Under the pieces are notes generated by a model. It saw nothing but the letters and a program-made list of their open reading frames with translations. It searched no databases and was not told where the DNA came from. A stretch of 64,000 bases of DNA from Uliginosibacterium gangwonense DSM 18521 (GTDB lineage Bacteria; Pseudomonadota; Gammaproteobacteria; Burkholderiales; Rhodocyclaceae). Position numbers and translations under genes: made by a program. The stretch covers positions 47,576-111,575 of the forward strand of contig NZ_KB892857.1 of NCBI RefSeq assembly GCF_000373965.1, given 5' to 3'. Positions 1 through 9,140 of the stretch are shown one piece after another (position 1 is the stretch's first letter; the number at the start of each line of letters is the position of its first letter).

Positions 1-546
1 GCGTGATAGCCATTTCATGCAATTGAACAATTCCCAAGGAAGCCATGCGCTCCCATGGCGAAATGGGACAAGATCATCACGCGCTGGCGCAGGGCGGTCG
101 GAAACTCGTGCTTCAATGCATTGATTACGATTGATGATTTCGACGAACGGATTCTTGATCGTAAACCTTACTTCGGGTGCGATGACATGAAACTCAATCG
201 ATGTAAAGTTATACAAAATCAGTTCGCAGAAGGGACTATCGGGTCCGTGAGAACCATGAAACTCTGCAAATATTTCTTCCGCGAATATTTGATCTCTTAT
301 TAGTTGCAGAAGCTCTTGACCATGTCCTCCCGTACAGAAGGTTACTAAATCAATATCGGAAACACGGTCAGCAGTAGTCTTTGCAAATGATCCCAGCACA
401 ACCGCACCAATGCACTTTTCGCTGCTTTCAAGAGCATTTGCTATGCGACGAAAAAGGCTAATTTGCGCAGAAGTTTCTGGATTGCCTGCCCATTGCTGAA
501 TAAAGCTTTCAAGACTCATGCTGGCAACTGCCTCGCTGATAGCCAT
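1..546 (-). CDS. Nucleotidyltransferase-domain protein, C-terminus beyond the left edge
   Basis: Reading the minus strand from an ATG at 546 gives an open frame of 182 codons that runs off the window. Residues 47-70 contain the nucleotidyltransferase signature: Gly52-Ser53, then Asp64 and Asp66 in an SDIDLV context, the GS...DxD pattern that binds two metal ions in pol-beta-type transferases. Such proteins transfer a nucleotide to a small molecule, RNA or protein; the substrate cannot be told here. The segment after the motif reads like the usual alpha/beta continuation. An internal ATG at codon 10 has a GAGG about 11 nt upstream and could be the real start. No antitoxin-like partner is visible on the right, and the left neighbour is outside the window. 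Confidence 0.75.
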   Translation of the reverse strand, partial: MAISEAVASMSLESFIQQWAGNPETSAQISLFRRIANALESSEKCIGAVVLGSFAKTTADRVSDIDLVTFCTGGHGQELLQLIRDQIFAEEIFAEFHGSHGPDSPFCELILYNFTSIEFHVIAPEVRFTIKNPFVEIINRNQCIEARVSDRPAPARDDLVPFRHGSAWLPWELFNCMKWLSR

Positions 547-592
547 GTACCGCGTACGGCGCAATCGTACGTAATCATTCAAAAAGCCCGGT

Positions 593-616
593 AGGTGCGC
601 AACTTGTTGCGCACCT
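593..616. repeat. Perfect 10-bp inverted repeat between divergent genes
   Basis: The arms AGGTGCGCAA and TTGCGCACCT flank a CTTG loop. It lies between the start of the nucleotidyltransferase gene (leftward) and the hydrolase gene (rightward), so it is not at a gene end. T-rich sequence follows on both strands, so it could terminate, but its position fits an operator or a leftover terminator equally well. Confidence 0.5.
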
Positions 617-773
617 GTTTTGGTTGTTAATGATTATATGCTGATTGTGTTGTGTGTCATTCTTCTGCGTTGGTCAACATAACGGGCTGTTCCCATCACT
701 TGATAGAATCGGATGTGCGAGAACACTTCCATTGCACCGCAAAATTTTAATTATCGCCAGCACCTGGAGATCT

Positions 774-1469
774 ATGTCGCCTATCGTTTTCGTGCCCGGA
801 TTGCTCTGTTCAGCAGAAGCCTTCGCCGCCCAAATCGCAGCTTTGTGGCGGTTTGGACCTGTTACTGTCGCGTCGACGCTGGAAGGCAAATCAATCGCCG
901 AGATGGCCGCCGCGATTCTCGCCGCAGCACCTTCGCACTTTGCGCTCGTCGGCATTTCAATGGGGGGCTATATTTGCCTTGAGATAATGCGACAGGCACC
1001 TGGGCGCGTGCTTAAGCTAGCGCTTCTAGACACGTCGGCCCGCCCGGATACTGCCGAGCAGATCGAACGACGCAGGGCTTTGGTTGCTAACGCCCAAACG
1101 GGGGACTTTCTGACGCTGGCGACAAACGCTTTGGGTTCAATTGTTCACCTTTCTCGACAGGGCGACGCCAACCTCCGCGAAATAAACGTCCGTATGGCTA
1201 CGGCAGTTGGTGTCGAGGCTTTTGCCCAACAGACTGATGCAATTATCACGCGTATCGATAGTCGTCCCAGCCTATCGGCCATATCCATACCTACGCTTGT
1301 GCTCGTCGGAGATTCGGATCCTCTCACGCCGCCAGAACAGTCTGAGGAGATTGCTGCGGCTATTCCCAACGCGAGATTGACGGTCGTGCCTCAATGCGGC
1401 CATGCGTCAACACTGGAACAACCTGACGCCGTTAACAGCGCCTTGATCGAGTGGATCACCAGCCCGTAG
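774..1469 (+). CDS. Alpha/beta-fold hydrolase
   Basis: A 231-residue cytoplasmic hydrolase of the alpha/beta fold. The nucleophile elbow GISMGG places the catalytic Ser at residue 62, the acid is in the GDSDPLTPP segment (about residues 180-182), and His is at about residue 210 in QCGHAS. No signal peptide is seen. I place the start at ATG 774 because GGAGA lies 3-7 nt upstream; the frame is open further upstream to 645 but that part is unlike the family. The substrate is unknown: the family includes esterases, lactonases and haloperoxidase-like enzymes. It stands alone between a divergent nucleotidyltransferase and the convergent ftsX. Confidence 0.8.
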   Translation: MSPIVFVPGLLCSAEAFAAQIAALWRFGPVTVASTLEGKSIAEMAAAILAAAPSHFALVGISMGGYICLEIMRQAPGRVLKLALLDTSARPDTAEQIERRRALVANAQTGDFLTLATNALGSIVHLSRQGDANLREINVRMATAVGVEAFAQQTDAIITRIDSRPSLSAISIPTLVLVGDSDPLTPPEQSEEIAAAIPNARLTVVPQCGHASTLEQPDAVNSALIEWITSP

Positions 1470-1618
1470 GTGGACTTTGAATGATCGCCGTCTTAAGCCT
1501 GCTGGCAAGTTACCAGATGATGGCATCACGGCACTGGAAAGCTTGAACGGCCGCTATCGAGGCTTTTCTCAAAGGACCGCTCTTGGCCGACCTCAGCTTT
1601 TCCATACCATATCAATGA

Positions 1619-2527
1619 TCAGGCAAAGGGCCGATCATGCAGATGCCGGTGCACCGACAGGCTGGCCCCCAGCCAGCCGAGCATGCCAGCGAAACCCAGG
1701 AGGGCCAGGACGTGCCACCAGAGCAGGCCGTGGAGTGACAGGACGATGCTGTAGGTCTGCGCGAGCGACTGGATGCGCGGGCTGAGCAGGTGCATGAGCC
1801 ACGCCACCAGCGCCCAGGCGAAGACGCCACCCATCAGCCCTTGCAGGAAGCCAAAATACAGGAAGGGGCGGCGGACGTAGGCGCGCGTGGCGCCCACCAG
1901 GAGGCTCACGGAGATCTCATGCCTTTGGGTGAGGATCTGCAGGCGGATGGTGTTGAAGATGATGATCATCAGCGCGGCCCCCAGCAGACCGGCCAGCATC
2001 AGCACGGCGCTGCGGCCCAAGTCGACGATGGCATGCAGGCGTTCTACCCAGGCGGAATCAAGCTGGACCTGGGCGACCTCGGGCAACTTCAGGAAGTAGG
2101 TTTTGAGTTCGGCAAAGTCAGCAGGGGTGCTGTTGGCCGGCTCGATGATGAAGGCATCCGGCAGGGGGTTTTCCTGCAGGCTGCCGACCACATCGGCAAA
2201 GCCGCCACTGGCGGCAAGCTGCTTGAGGGCTTCATCCCTGGCGATGTAACGCACGGAGGCGATCCGCGCATCCTTCTTCAAGATTTCTTGTAGGCGGAGC
2301 GCGTCGGGGCTGGGGATCTCTTTTTTCAGGAAGATGCTGATCTCGGGCTTGCCGGACACGCCCTTGGCCAAGCCTGCAAAATCATCCAGCACGGCGTACA
2401 TCAGCGCAGGCAGTGTGAGGGCGATGGCGATCACCAGTGCCGACATGAAGGAACCAAAGGGTTTGCTCAGCAAACGCAGGGCGGCTTCGAGCAAAGCCAG
2501 CAGATGGGATCGGAACCAGTTATTCAT
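1619..2527 (-). CDS. ftsX: Cell division ABC-transporter-like permease FtsX
   Basis: A 302-residue inner-membrane protein with the FtsX layout: a membrane helix near residues 25-46, a periplasmic domain of about 120 residues, then three more helices (roughly 170-195, 220-245 and 262-287). With FtsE it forms the complex that links the FtsZ ring to periplasmic amidase activators and so controls wall splitting at division. It overlaps ftsE by 8 nt, which implies translational coupling. Length and order (ftsE then ftsX) are typical; here ftsY is not directly joined but separated by a hydrolase gene. The downstream neighbour is convergent. Confidence 0.95.
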   Translation of the reverse strand: MNNWFRSHLLALLEAALRLLSKPFGSFMSALVIAIALTLPALMYAVLDDFAGLAKGVSGKPEISIFLKKEIPSPDALRLQEILKKDARIASVRYIARDEALKQLAASGGFADVVGSLQENPLPDAFIIEPANSTPADFAELKTYFLKLPEVAQVQLDSAWVERLHAIVDLGRSAVLMLAGLLGAALMIIIFNTIRLQILTQRHEISVSLLVGATRAYVRRPFLYFGFLQGLMGGVFAWALVAWLMHLLSPRIQSLAQTYSIVLSLHGLLWWHVLALLGFAGMLGWLGASLSVHRHLHDRPFA

Positions 2528-3176
2528 CTTTCAGGCTCCCCTGGACCAGTTCGATACGGCGCGCGCCATAGGGGGAGAACAGTGTGTCATCATGGGTGGC
2601 CAGCAGTACGGTCACACCCGCAGCGTGGAAGCTGCGGAAGAGTGCCGCAATCTCGCGGGCATAGGCGGGGTCGAGATGCGCGGTGGGCTCATCTGCGATC
2701 AGGATAGTGGGGCGATTGACAATGGCACGCGCAATCGCAACCCGTTGCTGCTCGCCCCCGGAGAGGGTCATCGGCATGGAGCCTTCGTGGGCGCTCAAGC
2801 CGACTTTCTCCAGCGCGGCATGGGCGCGGCGCAGGGCTTCCTGCTCGTGCAGCCCGGTCACCCGCATGGGCAGCAGTACATTATCCAGCACGGAGCGATC
2901 CATCAACAGGCGGTGGTCTTGCATCACCAGGCCCAGGCTGCGCCGTAGATAGGGCACCTGGCTGGATTTGAGCTTGCCCACATCCTGCCCGCTGACCCAC
3001 ACACTGCCGGAGGTGGGGCGCTCCAGCGCCGCAATCAGCTTCAAAAGCGTGCTCTTGCCCGCACCGGAGTGCCCGGCAAGGATCACCAATTCGCCATGCT
3101 TGATCTCGAAGCTGACGTCGCAGAGGGCTTCGTGCCCTCCGGGGTAGCGCATGGTTACTTGGTCAAACTGAATCAT
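2520..3176 (-). CDS. ftsE: Cell division ATP-binding protein FtsE
   Basis: A 218-residue ABC ATPase. Walker A is GHSGAGKS (residues 35-42), the ABC signature LSGGEQQR is at 138-145, and Walker B ILIADE at 158-163 is followed by the D-loop Asp and a switch His in the ATHDD segment. FtsE energises FtsX at the septum. The short length without extra domains and the 8-nt overlap with ftsX separate it from LolD-type ATPases, its closest relatives. Confidence 0.95.
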   Translation of the reverse strand: MIQFDQVTMRYPGGHEALCDVSFEIKHGELVILAGHSGAGKSTLLKLIAALERPTSGSVWVSGQDVGKLKSSQVPYLRRSLGLVMQDHRLLMDRSVLDNVLLPMRVTGLHEQEALRRAHAALEKVGLSAHEGSMPMTLSGGEQQRVAIARAIVNRPTILIADEPTAHLDPAYAREIAALFRSFHAAGVTVLLATHDDTLFSPYGARRIELVQGSLKDE

Positions 3177-3200
3177 TGCCTGTGTTTCGTAGGTAAAAAG

Positions 3201-4361
3201 TTAGTGGGGCTGGTGATCAAACTGGCGATCCAGCCAAGCATAGGCAAAGTCCTGTTCTTCCTGTACGAAGACATGCCCAAGGGGCCAGAACCGGGTTTCA
3301 AACCGCTTGCCCGCGCCAAACGCGGCCCACACCTGCACCATCTTGGCATAGGCCGTCTTGACCGATTCGACCGGGAAAAGTGGGTCCTGTTCCCCGGCAA
3401 ACATCAAGGTGGGTTTGGGTGCGGCCAGACTGGCTACGTCCGGGTAGTCCAGAAAACGCATCAGCCCCGGGTGGGCCATCATCCAGGCCGAGCCCCCCTT
3501 GAGCTGGTTGTTGCCCGGCACCATCAGGCCGTCGGCGGTTGCCATCCAGTTGACCGCCACTGTAGCAGTGATGGCATCCGACAGGGCTGCCGCCTGCCAG
3601 GCGCGAAAGGCCCCCATCGAAAAACCGACGGCAGCCACCTTGCGGCGGTCCACTTCCGGCAGACTCGCCACAAAGGCGGCGGCGCGCGTGTCTTCCAGCG
3701 CCATCAAGCCTGCAATGGAGCTGCCCATGTTCACGAAATTCGCGGCCAGCGCCTGCTGCATGTCGTAGGTGAGTGCGCCACGGTCGCCCCAGCCCAGCGC
3801 ATCGGTGGCAAACACCACGTAGCCACGCTCAGCCAGGGCGTCCCCCGGAAAGCGCTCGCTGAAATACTTCTTGGCCCAGGCCTTAGCAGTAGCAAGTTTG
3901 GCTTCATCACCCCAGGGCTGGATGAGTTTTTCCTTGCCAATGTCGAACTTGGCGCCATGGTCGTGATACATCACCGCCGCCGGGAACGGCCCCTTGCCCT
4001 TGGGCACCAGCAGCAGGCCCATCACACGGCTATCTGCCGTCAAGTTGAAGGCGATCTTGCGGGCGACGTAGCTGCCACGATCCTGCTCTTCCAGCACCTG
4101 TGGTTCAAAAGGTGTGGCATCGGGCTGCTGCAGGCTCAGTTCCCACACCTTGGTCCGCCCGGCTTTCTGCCATGCGGCCAGATCCTTGGTGGCGGGAGTC
4201 CAGGCCAGCGGGAAGTTCAGGCGGGCCTTGATCTGCGCGGTCATCACCGGCAGGTTGTCCTTGGTCACTCCAGTGCTCTGCACAGGCTTTTCTGCCGCCG
4301 CAAGGTTCAAACTCGTTGCCATCAACAGGGCTCCCGCCCAGATACCCAATGTGCGTCCCAT
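3201..4361 (-). CDS. Exported alpha/beta hydrolase, dienelactone-hydrolase-like
   Basis: A 386-residue protein with an N-terminal signal peptide (hydrophobic residues about 6-21, ending in an AAA region). The nucleophile elbow is GFSMGAF, with the Ser in the middle third of the protein; a later GEQDPLFP segment offers the acid and GHVF the catalytic His. The family (large exported hydrolases, often annotated as acetyl-xylan-esterase-like or dienelactone hydrolase-like) acts on esters in the periplasm; the substrate is unknown. It sits between ftsY and ftsE with only 24-27 nt on either side, so it is probably co-transcribed with ftsE/ftsX, an unusual guest in a locus that often reads ftsY-ftsE-ftsX. 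Confidence 0.8.
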   Translation of the reverse strand: MGRTLGIWAGALLMATSLNLAAAEKPVQSTGVTKDNLPVMTAQIKARLNFPLAWTPATKDLAAWQKAGRTKVWELSLQQPDATPFEPQVLEEQDRGSYVARKIAFNLTADSRVMGLLLVPKGKGPFPAAVMYHDHGAKFDIGKEKLIQPWGDEAKLATAKAWAKKYFSERFPGDALAERGYVVFATDALGWGDRGALTYDMQQALAANFVNMGSSIAGLMALEDTRAAAFVASLPEVDRRKVAAVGFSMGAFRAWQAAALSDAITATVAVNWMATADGLMVPGNNQLKGGSAWMMAHPGLMRFLDYPDVASLAAPKPTLMFAGEQDPLFPVESVKTAYAKMVQVWAAFGAGKRFETRFWPLGHVFVQEEQDFAYAWLDRQFDHQPH

Positions 4362-4388
4362 TCTGCCTCCTCCCAGACTCCATGCATG

Positions 4389-5432
4389 TTATTGCGCCTG
4401 TTCGCCTTCTGTCGGGCTCAGTAGCGCATCCACAAATTCTTCTGCAATAAAGGGTTGCATATCTTCAATGCCCTCGCCCACCCCGATGAAGCGCAGGGGC
4501 TTGGGATGGGTGCGCGCAATCGCCGCAATCACCCCACCTTTGGCGGTGCCATCGAGCTTGGTGATGATGAGCCCGGTCACCCCGACCGCCTTGTCGAATG
4601 CCTTGAGTTGGGTGAGCGCGTTCTGCCCGACGTTGCCATCGAGCACCAGCAGCACTTCATGGGGGCCGCTGGGGTCGGCCTTCTGGATCACGCGGCGCAC
4701 CTTGGCAATTTCTTCCATCAGGTGCAGTTGGGTGGGCAGGCGCCCGGCGGTGTCGATCATGACCACATCAATATCACGTGCGCGGGCAGCGGCAATCGCG
4801 TCGAATGCCACGGCGGCGGGGTCGCCCCCTTCCTGCGCGATCACGGTCACGTCGTTGCGGCGGCCCCATTCCATGAGTTGCTCACGTGCAGCAGCGCGGA
4901 AAGTGTCTCCGGCGGCGAGTAGCACGCTCTTGCCCTCAGCACGGAACTGGTGGGCAAGCTTCCCGATCGAGGTCGTCTTGCCCGCGCCGTTGACGCCCGC
5001 GAGCATCATGATGAAGGGCTTGTGGGTATTGGTTTGCAGGGGAGCCTGCAAGGGGTGGAGCAATTTGGCAAGCGTTTCAGCCAGGGCTTGGCGCAGTTGT
5101 TCGCCGTTTTCAAGCTTGTCCTGCTTCCAGCGCCGCCGCATTTCCGCGAGAAGGGTATTGGTGGCCTCGACCCCGCAGTCAGCCATCAACAGGGTGGTTT
5201 CCAATTCTTCGAGCAGGTCGTCGTCAATCTTGCGGCGGCTGAACATGCCGCCGAGCGAGCCGATCTGCTCACGCGTGCGGGACAGCCCCGCCTTGAGCCG
5301 ATCCAGCCAGGAACGAGGCGCTGCAACAGGCTCTGGCGAAGCGGGCGCGGTGGCCGGAGCAATCACCGGTGCGGGTGCCGGGGCGACAGCCGTGGGTTCT
5401 GCTGGTTTGCTTTTTTTGAAGAAACTGAACAT
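4389..5432 (-). CDS. ftsY: Signal recognition particle receptor FtsY
   Basis: A 347-residue SRP-GTPase, the receptor that docks ribosomes carrying membrane-protein nascent chains. The start MFSFFKKSK is the typical membrane-binding N-terminus of FtsY; an in-frame extension up to 5525 is unlikely to be translated. Order: a Pro/Ala-rich linker (about 11-40), an N domain helical bundle (about 60-130), then the G domain with GVNGAGKT (146-153), DTAGR and TKLDG motifs. The acidic A domain is short compared with that of E. coli, as is common in betaproteobacteria. It is divergent from rsmD, an arrangement seen in many betaproteobacteria. Confidence 0.95.
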   Translation of the reverse strand: MFSFFKKSKPAEPTAVAPAPAPVIAPATAPASPEPVAAPRSWLDRLKAGLSRTREQIGSLGGMFSRRKIDDDLLEELETTLLMADCGVEATNTLLAEMRRRWKQDKLENGEQLRQALAETLAKLLHPLQAPLQTNTHKPFIMMLAGVNGAGKTTSIGKLAHQFRAEGKSVLLAAGDTFRAAAREQLMEWGRRNDVTVIAQEGGDPAAVAFDAIAAARARDIDVVMIDTAGRLPTQLHLMEEIAKVRRVIQKADPSGPHEVLLVLDGNVGQNALTQLKAFDKAVGVTGLIITKLDGTAKGGVIAAIARTHPKPLRFIGVGEGIEDMQPFIAEEFVDALLSPTEGEQAQ

Positions 5433-5611
5433 TTCGAATAATGAGGGGCTTAGCGTCGGAATTGGGGCAAAATCTGGCCTAAGCTCGTAGTCTAGCAGAA
5501 TGGTTCCCTGCGCCTGACAATCCACGTCAAGCCCCCTTCATCCTCTTGCCGGAAAGCTCCGAAGCAAGGATACTCGCCCCCTTGTCGATCAAGCATGACA
5601 ATGGAGCAGGT

Positions 5612-6166
5612 TTGAGCCGGATTCGCATCATAGGTGGGCAGTGGCGCTCGCGTCTTATCGAGGTCGCGGAGTCAACAGGTCTTCGCCCGACGCCTGATCG
5701 GGTGCGGGAAACCCTGTTCAACTGGCTGGGCCAGGACTTGAGTGGCTGCCGCTGCCTGGACCTGTTCGCCGGTAGTGGCGCCCTGGGGTTCGAGGCCGCC
5801 TCGCGTGGCGCCCAAGAGGTTGTGATGGTTGAATCCGCACCGAAGGTGCTGACCCATCTGCGACAAGCCAAGGCGGCTCTGGCGGCCCATCAGGTCAAGG
5901 TCGTGGCAAGCGACGCCCTGGCCTACTTGGCTGGCGCGCATGGGCATTTTGACGTCATATTCCTTGACCCGCCCTATAACCTGGGCTGGCTCGAAAAACT
6001 GGCCCCGAAGCTGGATGCTGTGATTGGAAACGATACCCGCCTGTACGTGGAAAGCGAATACGCAGTTGAACAATTGTGTGGTTTAAGCTCCATCAAATCC
6101 GGTCGCGCCGGGCAAGTGCACTATCAGCTCCTGCATCCCCCTGCAAACAAGGACAATCATGGCTAA
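5612..6166 (+). CDS. rsmD: 16S rRNA (guanine(966)-N(2))-methyltransferase RsmD
   Basis: A class I SAM-dependent methyltransferase that modifies G966 of 16S rRNA. Visible motifs: the N-terminal RIIGGQWR, the SAM-binding stretch [18 protein letters not shown], and the catalytic DPPY tetrad typical of N6/N2 methylation. I chose the TTG at 5612 because GGAG lies 5 nt upstream and the product then begins exactly at the conserved SRIRIIGG segment; another TTG at 5546 would add 22 residues. It overlaps coaD by 8 nt, so the two are coupled, as in many proteobacteria. Confidence 0.92.
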   Translation: MSRIRIIGGQWRSRLIEVAESTGLRPTPDRVRETLFNWLGQDLSGCRCLDLFAGSGALGFEAASRGAQEVVMVESAPKVLTHLRQAKAALAAHQVKVVASDALAYLAGAHGHFDVIFLDPPYNLGWLEKLAPKLDAVIGNDTRLYVESEYAVEQLCGLSSIKSGRAGQVHYQLLHPPANKDNHG

Positions 6167-6671
6167 CAATCTGGCGATATACCCAGGCACCTTCGACCCG
6201 CTGACCCGTGGCCACGAGGATCTGGCCCGTCGCTCTGCCAGGCTTTTCAACAAGGTCATCGTTGGCGTGGCAGACAGTCGGGGCAAGCACCCCTTGTTCT
6301 CGCTTGAAGAGCGCGTAGAGATCGCCCGCGAAGTGCTGGCCGACATCCCCAATGTGGAGGTTTTCGGCTTCTCGGGCCTGCTCATCGATTTCGTGCGCGA
6401 GCATGGCGCACGCAATATCGTACGCGGCCTGCGCGCAGTCTCCGACTTTGAATACGAATTCCAGATGGCGGGCATGAACCGCCGTCTCCACCCGGATGTG
6501 GAAACCGTCTTCCTGACGCCCGGCGAAGAGCATATGTTCCTGTCCGCCACCATCGTCCGGGAAATCGGCCTGCTGGGTGGCGAAGTGGGTAACTTCGTCC
6601 ACCCTTCGGTGGCCGAACGCATCCGCCAGAAAATTGCCCAACGCAAAACCCCATCCAGTTCATCTATCTAG
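6159..6671 (+). CDS. coaD: Phosphopantetheine adenylyltransferase CoaD
   Basis: A 170-residue enzyme of the penultimate CoA step: ATP plus 4'-phosphopantetheine gives dephospho-CoA. The N-terminal [15 protein letters not shown] segment holds the TxxH-type nucleotidyl-transfer motif (here TRGHE), and the C-terminal SATIVRE segment is the usual ISSTxVRE-like loop. Length is normal. It follows rsmD with an 8-nt overlap and is followed 22 nt later by a ferredoxin gene. Dephospho-CoA kinase (coaE) and pantothenate kinase (coaX) lie elsewhere in this window. Confidence 0.96.
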   Translation: MANNLAIYPGTFDPLTRGHEDLARRSARLFNKVIVGVADSRGKHPLFSLEERVEIAREVLADIPNVEVFGFSGLLIDFVREHGARNIVRGLRAVSDFEYEFQMAGMNRRLHPDVETVFLTPGEEHMFLSATIVREIGLLGGEVGNFVHPSVAERIRQKIAQRKTPSSSSI

Positions 6672-6675
6672 TTAG

Positions 6676-6945
<270 letters not shown>

Positions 6946-6967
6946 TCTCCGGCATCAACCGGGGACA

Positions 6968-7004
6968 AAAAAATGGCGCCTGCTTCATGCAAGGCGCCAT
7001 TTTT
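6968..7004. terminator. Bidirectional Rho-independent terminator
   Basis: A perfect stem AATGGCGCC/GGCGCCATT with a 12-nt loop is flanked by A and T runs on its two sides, so it can end both the plus-strand rsmD-coaD-ferredoxin unit and the minus-strand dynamin gene. Confidence 0.9.
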
Positions 7005-7021
7005 CCGGCTTGTGGGGGCTG

Positions 7022-8989
7022 TCAGGCAGCCATATTGCCTTGCTGGGGCGGGGCATCAAATCCCTCAACGGCCACCCCCGCCACATGGGCAAGCTGGCGT
7101 TTGAGCGCATTCAATTCGGCAATCTGTTGCAGCAGGGAGCTTTCGGCCTGCAGCAGTTCGTTGATGCGCTCTTCCAGGGTGCCAGTCGCTTCATGGACGC
7201 GCTTGACACTATCGAGCCTGCGCCGCAGTTGCAACTGATACTCACGCACCTGAGTCTCCAGCGGAGCCATCACGGCTCGCAGCCAATGTTCGATATCGCG
7301 GTTGGCAACTTCAAAGGTATGGCGCGCTTCCAGAGCGATGGTTTCGAAGAAGCGCTGGGTGACGGTGTTTTTCCAGCGCACATAGACCTTGGTGGTGTTG
7401 ATCTGCTCGTTGAAGGCTTTCTCCAGCCGTGCAATCTCGCGCTCATACTGCCAGAACGAAAAGGTGCTCGGCGGGGTGAGCTTCAAACCGTGCTCAACGC
7501 TGAAACGCTTGTACATCGCGTCAAGCATGTTGGTGATCTCCTCGATATCCTGAGAAGAGTTGCGCAGGCGCTCACGCAGCATGTCGAAGTAGTTGCGCAT
7601 GGCTTCGCGCAGCCCTTCGGTAAACTTGGCCATGGTCATCGCCTCACGGGTGCGGCGCGTTTCAACCCTAACCGCATCCATGCCGATGTGGGTGAACACC
7701 CGGTTGGAGATGTTGGTGAACACGCTGCGCACCGCATGGTATTTCTTCAGGCCGGATTCAAACTCGTCCTTCTCCTGGCGCACCTTGCGCATCATGTATT
7801 CGATCACGCCCTGGTTCTTGCCCCGCAGGTCGCTCATTTCCTGCAACTGCTCGCGCAGGCCGCGCAGGCGGGCGCCGAGCAATTCATCGCCACGGCGCAG
7901 GATATCGCCGCACTCGACGAGGACATTGTCACGCAGCAACTGCTGCCGCCCGGGCAACAGTTCGGTGGTCAGCGCGTTTTCCAGGCGCATCACGCGGGAG
8001 CGCGCCAGCAACTGGGCATCCCGATTGACGCGGGCATACAGCGCCTTCTGCGCCGAGACGGGGAAGATCATCTCGCTATCGATATTCAGGGTCTCCGCCA
8101 CCGAGGCCACCTGATTATCGATTTCCGTCTTGATCTCGGCATCCGTGCGCATGCCGTCCCACAAGCCGTCAATCTTGTTGAGCACCACCACGCGACCACG
8201 CGTATGCCCACGCCCGGCGTTGACGTGCTTTTGCCACACGGCCAGATCACTTTGCGTAACCCCAGTATCTGCAGCCAGAATGAACAGCACCGCATGCGCG
8301 TTGGGCAGCAGGGAAAGGGTTAGCTCAGGTTCCGAGCCAATCGCGTTCAACCCCGGGGTATCGACAATGATCAACCCCTGCTCCAGCAAGGGGTGGGGGA
8401 ACTGGATGATGGCGTGGCGCCAGCGCGCAACCTCCACCAGCCCGTCGGCATCGGGCTTAGCCCCTTCGATGCCAGTTTCATCAATCTGGAAGCCCAGACG
8501 CTCAGCCTCTTCACGCGGCACGCGCTTGGTCTCGCTGACCCGCTGCAAGGCCCGCTGCATGCTTTCCGTGTCTTGCAAGGCGATGGGTTCCAACACCCAT
8601 TCGGCGGGGTCACGGCGCAACTCTGAGACGCTCTCGGAGCGTGCCCGCGTCTCGATCGGCAACAGGCGTACTCCTGGCTGCTGCCCTTGCTCCCACTGCA
8701 ACTCAGTGGGGCACATCGTGGTGCGGCCAGCGCTTGAAGGCAGAATCCGTGTGCGATAGTCCGAGAAGAAGATCGCGTTGATCAGCTCCGACTTGCCCCG
8801 GGAAAATTCGGCCACGAACGCCACCACCAGCTTATCTTCCTTGAGCCGGTCAATCAGGTACTGGATGCGCATGTCCGTCTGCGCGTCCCCCAGATCGTTG
8901 TTGGCCAGCCAGGTGCGAAGCTGCTGAATGGAATGGCCAACGTCGCCACGCCATTGGGCAAAAGCGGAAAATTGGTCAGTCAAAGCCAT
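7022..8989 (-). CDS. Bacterial dynamin-family GTPase
   Basis: A 655-residue large GTPase. G1 is AEFSRGKS (residues 60-67), switch Thr is in GRTTMCPTEL (about 88-97), G3 is DTPGLN and G4 NKID. After the GTPase domain there is a long helical part with heptad-like leucines and, near the C-terminus, a coiled coil rich in Glu, Leu and Gln. This is the organisation of bacterial dynamin-like proteins, which bind and remodel membranes; a specific role cannot be inferred. ATG 8989 was chosen because GGGA lies 9 nt upstream; the frame is open back to 9127. It is a single gene, not the tandem pair seen in some dynamin loci. Confidence 0.85.
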   Translation of the reverse strand: MALTDQFSAFAQWRGDVGHSIQQLRTWLANNDLGDAQTDMRIQYLIDRLKEDKLVVAFVAEFSRGKSELINAIFFSDYRTRILPSSAGRTTMCPTELQWEQGQQPGVRLLPIETRARSESVSELRRDPAEWVLEPIALQDTESMQRALQRVSETKRVPREEAERLGFQIDETGIEGAKPDADGLVEVARWRHAIIQFPHPLLEQGLIIVDTPGLNAIGSEPELTLSLLPNAHAVLFILAADTGVTQSDLAVWQKHVNAGRGHTRGRVVVLNKIDGLWDGMRTDAEIKTEIDNQVASVAETLNIDSEMIFPVSAQKALYARVNRDAQLLARSRVMRLENALTTELLPGRQQLLRDNVLVECGDILRRGDELLGARLRGLREQLQEMSDLRGKNQGVIEYMMRKVRQEKDEFESGLKKYHAVRSVFTNISNRVFTHIGMDAVRVETRRTREAMTMAKFTEGLREAMRNYFDMLRERLRNSSQDIEEITNMLDAMYKRFSVEHGLKLTPPSTFSFWQYEREIARLEKAFNEQINTTKVYVRWKNTVTQRFFETIALEARHTFEVANRDIEHWLRAVMAPLETQVREYQLQLRRRLDSVKRVHEATGTLEERINELLQAESSLLQQIAELNALKRQLAHVAGVAVEGFDAPPQQGNMAA

Positions 8990-9140
8990 AGTCAAATTTC
9001 CCAGATGGGGATCTACACGGTAGTGCTGCCCAACCATAAGGGCAACACCTTCAAGGTTTACTCTAATCGCGTAGGATATGCGTCTACCTTTGCCCTTGCA
9101 ATCAGGGACAAAGGTTTCCGGGGTCACGCCACATCATTCC

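Noticed and set aside
55-303. Plus-strand open frame of 82 codons
   Set aside because: It lies antisense to the nucleotidyltransferase gene, whose minus-strand frame is continuous and carries a clear motif.
1477-1785. A 102-codon plus-strand frame after the hydrolase
   Set aside because: It starts with TTG, runs into the antisense of ftsX and has shadow-like composition.
3069-5490. Long plus-strand open frames opposite ftsE, the hydrolase and ftsY
   Set aside because: They mirror GC-rich minus-strand genes, are rich in Arg, Ser, Pro and His, and match no family.
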